In this document: positions 5,679 to 9,767 of the stretch, in pieces
Layout: each line of letters opens with the position of its first letter
Numbering within the stretch: the first letter of the stretch is position 1
Source: Methanosphaera sp.
GTDB lineage: Archaea > Methanobacteriota > Methanobacteria > Methanobacteriales > Methanobacteriaceae
DNA length: 9,767 nucleotides
Direction of reading: 5' to 3'
NCBI GenBank assembly: GCA_021199865.1
Contig: JAJQHG010000047.1
Location: forward strand, 1 to 9,767
Position numbers and translations under genes: made by a program
Notes under the pieces: generated by a model
Databases searched by the model: none
The model's input: only the letters and a program-made list of their open reading frames with translations
Told to the model about the DNA's origin: nothing

Positions 5679-7304
5679 TTATATATACTTTGACATGTAT
5701 GGTCCATCCCTATGATATCCAAGCTTTCTATAGTAATCTCTCACACCTATACCACTAATTATTAGTAGTTTGTTTAAACCATACTCTTGAGAAGCAATCT
5801 CCTCTGCCCTGGAGAGTAGTTGGGATCCATAACCCTTATGTTGCCATAATGATTTCTTGTTTTTTCCAATCTCCTGCATTTGACCATAGACATGTAACTC
5901 TCTTATTAATCCACTTTGTGGTGTGATCTCTTGACGGAATGTGTTCTTAGATGGTATTCTTAGTCTAGTAAATCCTATTAATATGTCATTATCTGGATCT
6001 TCTATTGATAGGAAGATCTCATGTCCACCTGTCACATCATAATCTGTACGTAGAAGTTCAATATTATTATAGTCTGGCTTTACTCCCTGTGATTTACGAT
6101 GACCTACCTCACGACATCTAATACATTGACACTGTACACCATCTTCTTCTAACCTATTATATACTAATTCACCGAGATTTGATTTTTTTACTCCAGCATT
6201 AATTAGTGTTGCAGGTATATCTCTCTGAATTCTCATGGTACGAACCCATTTAGGTAGTATCTTTTTGACCTCAACAATCAAGTCAACTGCCTCCTCAGAT
6301 GTGTATGGCTCATATTCACCAGCCTTCCACATATCATAGAATTCTGATCCTTCTGTTACAAGACATGGATAAATCTTTAACATGTCTGGTGAAAAGAGTG
6401 GTTCACTAAAGAGTCTCTTAAAGCTATTAAGATCACTCTCAAAGTTAGATGTAAGACCAGGCATCATGTGCATAGCAACCTTTATACCACTATCTCTAAG
6501 TAACTGGTTAGCCTCAATCACATCACTTATTCTGTGTCCTCTATCTATACACTTATAGACATGATTATATAGTGTTTGTACTCCAAGTTCTACTCTTGTA
6601 ACACCATAGTTAAGCATCCTGTTTATTTCCTCTTTCTTTGAATAGTCAGGTCTTGTCTCAAATGTTAAACCAATACAACGTACCTTTGAGTGTTCATTAA
6701 TCCTCTTTACATCATGTAAGTACTGGAAGTCTGTTGGTGGATGTATCTCTACCTCACGTTGATTTGGTGGGATTTGACTTGATATAGTCTCAAAGTCATT
6801 CATAGCTCTTAGAGCTTGTGTTACAAACCATTCCTGATAGTCTAGTGTTGTTGATGGGAATGTTCCACCCATAATTATGAGTTCCACCTTATCAATAGGA
6901 TGTCCAATATTCTTTAGTTGATATAGTCTGTTGAATGTTTGTATATATGGATGATAATCAAACATACGTGCTCTTAGTGCTGCTGGTTCTTCACCAGTAT
7001 AACTTGGTGGTGCAACACTACTTTCTGGGCAATACTTACATCGTCCATGTGGACATTTATGTGGATGTACCATTATTGCCACTATTGCAACACCTGAAAT
7101 TGTACGTGTAGGCTTCTTCATTAAGAGTGGTCTTAGTACTTCTAACTCCTCTGGTTTAGCATACTGGAGGATTTTAGAGTTACTCATAAATCCTTTAAGT
7201 GATAATTCCTTACAGATACCTATCTTAAGTTTCTCTAACTCCTTCTTTGTTGTTATATTATTTTCTATTGCCTTGTCAATAATTAGCCTACAAGCTTCCT
7301 CCAT
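5679..7304 (-). CDS. elp3: Elp3: tRNA wobble-uridine carboxymethyl-type modification enzyme
   Basis: Elp3 uses a radical-SAM domain and an acetyl-CoA-binding GNAT domain to place a carboxymethyl-type group on C5 of uridine 34 in tRNA; archaea have Elp3 without the other Elongator subunits. Numbered from ATG 7302-7304 (541 residues, normal for archaeal Elp3): a basic/helical N-terminus (1-75); a radical-SAM region with C84, C89 and C92 (CPHGRCKYC) followed by SYTGEEPAALRAR; MGGTFPS (145-151); a zinc-binding linker with C392, C394 and C397 (CQCIRCREVGH); and a GNAT domain from about 440, with acetyl-CoA loop QHKGYGSQLL and VRDYYRKLGY near the end. An ATG at 7317-7319 would add five residues, but GGGGAG (7310-7315) then lies inside the frame, exactly placed for the inner ATG. 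It stands alone upstream of the β-RFAP cluster and is divergent from the PRC-barrel gene. Neither tRNA in this window has U34. Confidence 0.96.
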   Translation of the reverse strand: MEEACRLIIDKAIENNITTKKELEKLKIGICKELSLKGFMSNSKILQYAKPEELEVLRPLLMKKPTRTISGVAIVAIMVHPHKCPHGRCKYCPESSVAPPSYTGEEPAALRARMFDYHPYIQTFNRLYQLKNIGHPIDKVELIIMGGTFPSTTLDYQEWFVTQALRAMNDFETISSQIPPNQREVEIHPPTDFQYLHDVKRINEHSKVRCIGLTFETRPDYSKKEEINRMLNYGVTRVELGVQTLYNHVYKCIDRGHRISDVIEANQLLRDSGIKVAMHMMPGLTSNFESDLNSFKRLFSEPLFSPDMLKIYPCLVTEGSEFYDMWKAGEYEPYTSEEAVDLIVEVKKILPKWVRTMRIQRDIPATLINAGVKKSNLGELVYNRLEEDGVQCQCIRCREVGHRKSQGVKPDYNNIELLRTDYDVTGGHEIFLSIEDPDNDILIGFTRLRIPSKNTFRQEITPQSGLIRELHVYGQMQEIGKNKKSLWQHKGYGSQLLSRAEEIASQEYGLNKLLIISGIGVRDYYRKLGYHRDGPYMSKYI

Positions 7305-7309
7305 TAATA

Positions 7310-7315
7310 CTCCCC
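7310..7315 (-). promoter_or_regulatory. Ribosome binding site deciding the elp3 start
   Basis: GGGGAG on the minus strand is followed by a 5-nt spacer and ATG 7302-7304. It overlaps codons 2-4 of the longer frame that would begin at 7319, so the shorter start is favoured. Confidence 0.7.
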
Positions 7316-7350
7316 ACATTCATTGATAAATAATAATTTATTGATATTGA

Positions 7351-7360
7351 TATATAAAAT
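7351..7360 (-). promoter_or_regulatory. Candidate elp3 TATA box
   Basis: ATTTTATATA on the minus strand is the strongest TATA match before elp3. Its centre is about 51 nt from ATG 7304, predicting transcription from near 7330 with a leader of about 26 nt that includes the GGGGAG site. Confidence 0.45.
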
Positions 7361-7386
7361 AGATTTTCTAGTTACTCTTTTTCTAC

Positions 7387-7394
7387 TATAAAAA
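7387..7394 (+). promoter_or_regulatory. Candidate TATA box for the PRC-barrel gene
   Basis: TATAAAAA on the plus strand would start transcription near 7415, giving a leader of about 48 nt that keeps the GGAG site. It lies back to back with the elp3 TATA candidate in the same 158-nt divergent gap. A second AT-rich match at about 7424-7437 would start transcription at or after the ribosome binding site and is less likely. Confidence 0.35.
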
Positions 7395-7450
7395 TTGTAT
7401 AGATAATAGTTAATAATGATTAAAATCATATAATTCTATATTAATTAATT

Positions 7451-7454
7451 GGAG
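7451..7454 (+). promoter_or_regulatory. Ribosome binding site supporting a GTG start
   Basis: GGAG lies 8 nt before GTG 7463-7465. No ATG is near the N-terminus of the conserved domain, so this site is what decides the non-standard start of the PRC-barrel gene. Confidence 0.65.
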
Positions 7455-7462
7455 AATTTTAC

Positions 7463-7759
7463 GTGAAGGTAACAGAACTTATTGGTAAAAAAGTTTTAGA
7501 TGATAATGCTATGGAAATAGGTAAAATTAATGACCTGGATGTTGAATTAAAAGATAATACCATAAACTATGTATATATTACTTCATCTGATATGGGTCTT
7601 AGAAAAAATACATTCAAGATAACTATGGACATGGTTGAAGAAGCTGGAGACTATATCCTACTAAACACAGTAAAATCAGATCTAATTGAAGAAGATAAAG
7701 ATGATGGAAGAGTAGATGATGTTGAGATTGTTGATCCTAACAAACTTAACCAAGAATAA
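7463..7759 (+). CDS. Small PRC-barrel domain protein
   Basis: A 98-residue protein beginning MKVTELIGKKVLDDNAMEIG (1-20), then KINDLDVELKDNTINYVYI, has the PRC-barrel pattern: a short strand, G-K-x-V, a turn, G-x-I-x-D, then a hydrophobic strand. The domain covers about residues 1-73; an acidic tail (74-92, mostly D and E) follows. No membrane segment is present. Such stand-alone PRC-barrel proteins are common in euryarchaea. Some haloarchaeal ones (CdpB) act in FtsZ-based cell division with SepF, while others are unstudied, so a division role is possible but not shown here. The start is GTG with GGAG 8 nt upstream. It is the only protein gene on the plus strand in the window, a single-gene unit divergent from elp3 and convergent with the aminotransferase gene. 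Confidence 0.88.
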   Translation: MKVTELIGKKVLDDNAMEIGKINDLDVELKDNTINYVYITSSDMGLRKNTFKITMDMVEEAGDYILLNTVKSDLIEEDKDDGRVDDVEIVDPNKLNQE

Positions 7760-7776
7760 TCATTTACTCTAAACTA

Positions 7777-7837
7777 TTTTTTTTAAAAAATCAAAGCATT
7801 CATAAACTAAGTTTTTTTTCAATTAATTCTTTTTTTT
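7777..7837 (+). terminator. Triple T8 terminator region after the PRC-barrel gene
   Basis: Three separate tracts of exactly eight T occur on the plus strand at 7777-7784, 7812-7819 and 7830-7837, beginning 17 nt after the stop. Each would be a good archaeal poly-T terminator; together they should block read-through into the convergent aminotransferase gene. For the opposite direction, A6 at 7785-7790 supplies a T6 tract on the minus strand. Confidence 0.65.
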
Positions 7838-7856
7838 AATCTAAGAAATACTATTT

Positions 7857-9020
7857 CTATTTTATATTATTTAGTTTTTGTAGCTCTTCAATACTATCCT
7901 TGAAGACTCTCTTAAATTCTAGTACCTGCTCTGTTGGTATAGAGAAACTAACCCTAATATATTTATCACCAAAATTCTTACTAGTATAAGATCCTTCACG
8001 AACAAAGATGTTTTTCTCTGTTAATAAGTAATTAGATAAGTCAGCAGGATCTAAACCAGTACCTGTTATATCTATTACCATCATATTAGCATCAGATGGA
8101 TATACTGGTAGGAATGTTCCTGGTGTTTCATCAACAGCCTCTTTTATTATTTCCTGATTTTTAAAACAGGTCTGCTTAATATCATCAATCCATTCTGGCT
8201 TACTTTGTAATCCTGCAATAGCAGCCTCCTGTGATAGGGAGTTTGTTCCAAGATCATTTATTACACTACTTCTCATAGGACGCATAAGATCATGGGAACT
8301 TATTACAGCACCTATACGTAGTCCTGCCATACCAAATGTTTTAGAGAAACTATATACAGTGATAGTGTGTTCTGGTGCATACTTAGCAACAAGTGTATGC
8401 TCACGTGCAAAGTCCCTGTATGTTATATCATGTAATACTATGATATTATTTTCCTTTGCTATCTCTGCTATTTCTATGATCTCCTCCTTAGTATAACTTG
8501 TTCCTAATGGATTTAGTGGATCAATAAGTACAATAAGTTTTGTTTCCATATCAATGTTTTCTTTTATTAGATCTGGTGTTAACTTATATCCGCACTCCTC
8601 ATTATATATTGGAACTTCCTTCACATGGTTACCAAACCTGTTACAGAAGTTATTTATGATAAGATATCCTGGATCTGATGCTATAGTATTAGTAATATGA
8701 TATAATGTTGTACTTATTGCTAGGTATAATGATTCTGTTGCACTAGCAGTAATCTGAATATCAAAAAGGTTTGGATCTAAATCTAAGTCCTGTAATATTA
8801 ACTCTTTTAGTTTTGGAAAACCTTCTGGTGGTGGATATTTACAGTAATCCCTCTTTTTTGCTCCATTAACCAGAGCATCCTCAATATGTTTATCCTTCTG
8901 TAAATGGTTAGTGTTCTGTCCCATCCATATAAGATCTTCCTTATTATATGTGTAATCAAAAAATTCATTAACTGAATTAAATCCCTTCGGTATCTTCTTC
9001 TCCTTCTTCTTAAATACCAT
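7857..9020 (-). CDS. PLP-dependent class I/II aminotransferase, specificity unknown
   Basis: Numbered from ATG 9018-9020 the protein has 387 residues, the usual size for fold-type I aminotransferases. Catalytic marks are visible: NPLG (N170, contacts the cofactor), HDITYRDF (D198, pairs with the pyridine nitrogen; Y201), SFSKTFGMAGLRIG with K227 as the Schiff-base lysine and R235 at the phosphate, and YIRVSF with R356, the usual carboxylate-binding arginine. YPPPEGFPKLKELI (about 62-75) is the substrate-side segment shared with aspartate, HisC and CobD-like subfamilies. The sequence does not reveal the amino donor. A GTG at 9027-9029 could add three residues, but AGGTGA (9026-9031) would overlap it and is ideally spaced for the ATG. 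The gene starts 9 nt after radB and its ribosome binding site spans the radB stop, so the two are probably co-transcribed and translationally coupled. Confidence 0.92.
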   Translation of the reverse strand: MVFKKKEKKIPKGFNSVNEFFDYTYNKEDLIWMGQNTNHLQKDKHIEDALVNGAKKRDYCKYPPPEGFPKLKELILQDLDLDPNLFDIQITASATESLYLAISTTLYHITNTIASDPGYLIINNFCNRFGNHVKEVPIYNEECGYKLTPDLIKENIDMETKLIVLIDPLNPLGTSYTKEEIIEIAEIAKENNIIVLHDITYRDFAREHTLVAKYAPEHTITVYSFSKTFGMAGLRIGAVISSHDLMRPMRSSVINDLGTNSLSQEAAIAGLQSKPEWIDDIKQTCFKNQEIIKEAVDETPGTFLPVYPSDANMMVIDITGTGLDPADLSNYLLTEKNIFVREGSYTSKNFGDKYIRVSFSIPTEQVLEFKRVFKDSIEELQKLNNIK

Positions 9021-9025
9021 TAAAT

Positions 9026-9031
9026 TCACCT
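9026..9031 (-). promoter_or_regulatory. Ribosome binding site overlapping the radB stop
   Basis: AGGTGA on the minus strand shares two bases with the radB TAG stop (9030-9032) and lies 5 nt before ATG 9018-9020. It selects that ATG over the GTG at 9027-9029 and suggests coupled translation. Confidence 0.7.
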
Positions 9032-9728
9032 AAGTTATTCCTTTATCTGTTATTTCAAAGTGTATACTCTCACCATCAGGCCTTGTCTTATGTCTCTGTA
9101 GTGTCGCTATACGCATAGATGTACCCATATCTTTCTCTATCTTGATTATAACCTTGCTCCAATACTTGAGTATTGTTCCACCTATTGGTTCAACTATTAA
9201 TTCATCTGAATCAAATGGTGAATATATCTGATTAGTTATTACAACCGCTATATCATACTGACGACTAAATGTTAATAGTTTCGCCATAAGACGTCCAAGA
9301 CGTTTATTAACCTCGGAGGGGTCACCATTCTCTATCCTATATAATGCTACTATTGAGTCTATTATTAGTAGATCAATATTATTATCACTCTTAAGTAGCT
9401 CCTCAATATTAATTATTTCATTAAATTGTTCATCAAATGATTTTGGCTCTAATACATAGATGTTGCCAGCTATAGTGTTAAAATCATTACCTGCTACTTG
9501 TTCTATTCTCTCTAGAGATAATCCACCCTCAGTGTCCATGTATATGGCTTTCTTATTATTCCTTGTGGCTTCATATAATATCTTTATGGCAATGTTTGTT
9601 TTACCAGAACCTGGTGAACCATAAATCTGGGTTATACCTCCCTTCTCTATTCCTCCACCTAATATTTTATCTAGTGAAGAATTAGTAGGAATAAGTGTTG
9701 TACCCTTAATATCTGAAAGTGTCTTCAA
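9030..9728 (-). CDS. radB: RadB, archaeal RecA/Rad51-family recombination accessory protein
   Basis: A 232-residue ATPase consisting of the RecA core only, without the N-terminal helix-hairpin-helix domain of RadA, which is the hallmark of euryarchaeal RadB. The Walker A motif is GSPGSGKT (37-44), with K43 and T44 binding phosphate and magnesium. YMDTEGG (63-69) carries the catalytic-glutamate region, Walker B is LLIIDS (120-125), and VVITNQIY (162-169) is the sensor/L2-side strand. The N-terminal SSLDKILGGGIEKG (17-30) is typical. RadB is thought to assist RadA in homologous recombination and is a weak ATPase; it acts in the cytoplasm on DNA. The start is TTG 9726-9728: no other start is available before the conserved core, the upstream ATG frame stops at once, and GGGGAG lies 9 nt away. 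It leads a pair with the aminotransferase gene; its promoter is outside the window. Confidence 0.95.
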   Translation of the reverse strand: MKTLSDIKGTTLIPTNSSLDKILGGGIEKGGITQIYGSPGSGKTNIAIKILYEATRNNKKAIYMDTEGGLSLERIEQVAGNDFNTIAGNIYVLEPKSFDEQFNEIINIEELLKSDNNIDLLIIDSIVALYRIENGDPSEVNKRLGRLMAKLLTFSRQYDIAVVITNQIYSPFDSDELIVEPIGGTILKYWSKVIIKIEKDMGTSMRIATLQRHKTRPDGESIHFEITDKGIT

Positions 9729-9737
9729 TTAAATTAT

Positions 9738-9743
9738 CTCCCC
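9738..9743 (-). promoter_or_regulatory. Ribosome binding site supporting the radB TTG start
   Basis: GGGGAG on the minus strand stands 9 nt upstream of TTG 9726-9728. An ATG overlapping its upstream edge opens a frame that ends at once in TAA, so it cannot be the radB start. Confidence 0.6.
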
Positions 9744-9767
9744 ATAACTAATACATTTGATAAATAA

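Noticed and set aside
7844..7858. Perfect inverted repeat AGAAATA-C-TATTTCT at the end of the aminotransferase gene, considered as an intrinsic terminator
   Set aside because: The stem is short, AT-only apart from one G-C pair, and has a one-base centre; no T tract follows it directly on the minus strand.

Overview
The window looks like ordinary chromosomal DNA from a very AT-rich methanogenic archaeon, most probably of the order Methanobacteriales (Methanosphaera is my first guess, Methanobrevibacter second; genus is inference). Support: a β-ribofuranosylaminobenzene 5'-phosphate synthase gene (methanopterin pathway), a LeuD-family subunit with the YLRT loop of methanogen homoaconitase, RadB, archaeal-type Elp3, an HVO_0476-family zinc-finger protein, tRNA genes with no encoded CCA, TATA-box-like elements and poly-T tracts instead of bacterial -35/-10 promoters and hairpin terminators. 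No transposase, integrase, CRISPR array, toxin/antitoxin or phage gene is visible.

Layout. Bases 1-628 hold, on the minus strand, a GerW/YtfJ-family gene followed by the first 33 codons of a membrane-anchored protein cut by the window edge (possibly DUF2953, the usual YtfJ partner). Bases 763-916 hold a plus-strand pair tRNA-Val(GAC) and tRNA-Phe(GAA), 9 nt apart. Bases 917-1219 are gene-free and start with an AT-rich repeat cluster containing a 19-bp tandem unit. Next comes a minus-strand zinc-ribbon/four-helix membrane protein of unknown function with a T10 terminator.

Bases 2137-5535 are one tight minus-strand cluster (gaps of 11, 2 and 11 nt): β-RFAP synthase (methanopterin), HacB-like small subunit (probably coenzyme B precursor chain elongation), an uncharacterised zinc-finger protein, and a CDKAL1/MtaB-type tRNA methylthiotransferase. 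Upstream of it, also on the minus strand, is Elp3, which modifies the tRNA wobble uridine. A PRC-barrel protein (7463-7759) is transcribed divergently from elp3 and ends in three T8 tracts. The right end carries a minus-strand pair: radB and, 9 nt downstream, a class I/II aminotransferase.

Together the genes cover C1-carrier and coenzyme synthesis, tRNA anticodon-loop modification (position 34 by Elp3, position 37 by MtaB), recombination and amino-acid metabolism. I found no convincing new multi-gene system. The points most worth a second look are the sporulation-family protein in a non-sporulating archaeon, the mixed cofactor/tRNA-modification operon with its uncharacterised zinc-finger member, the specificity motif in the HacB-like subunit, and the unknown zinc-ribbon membrane protein. 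Several starts were moved downstream or assigned to GTG/TTG from Shine-Dalgarno evidence.
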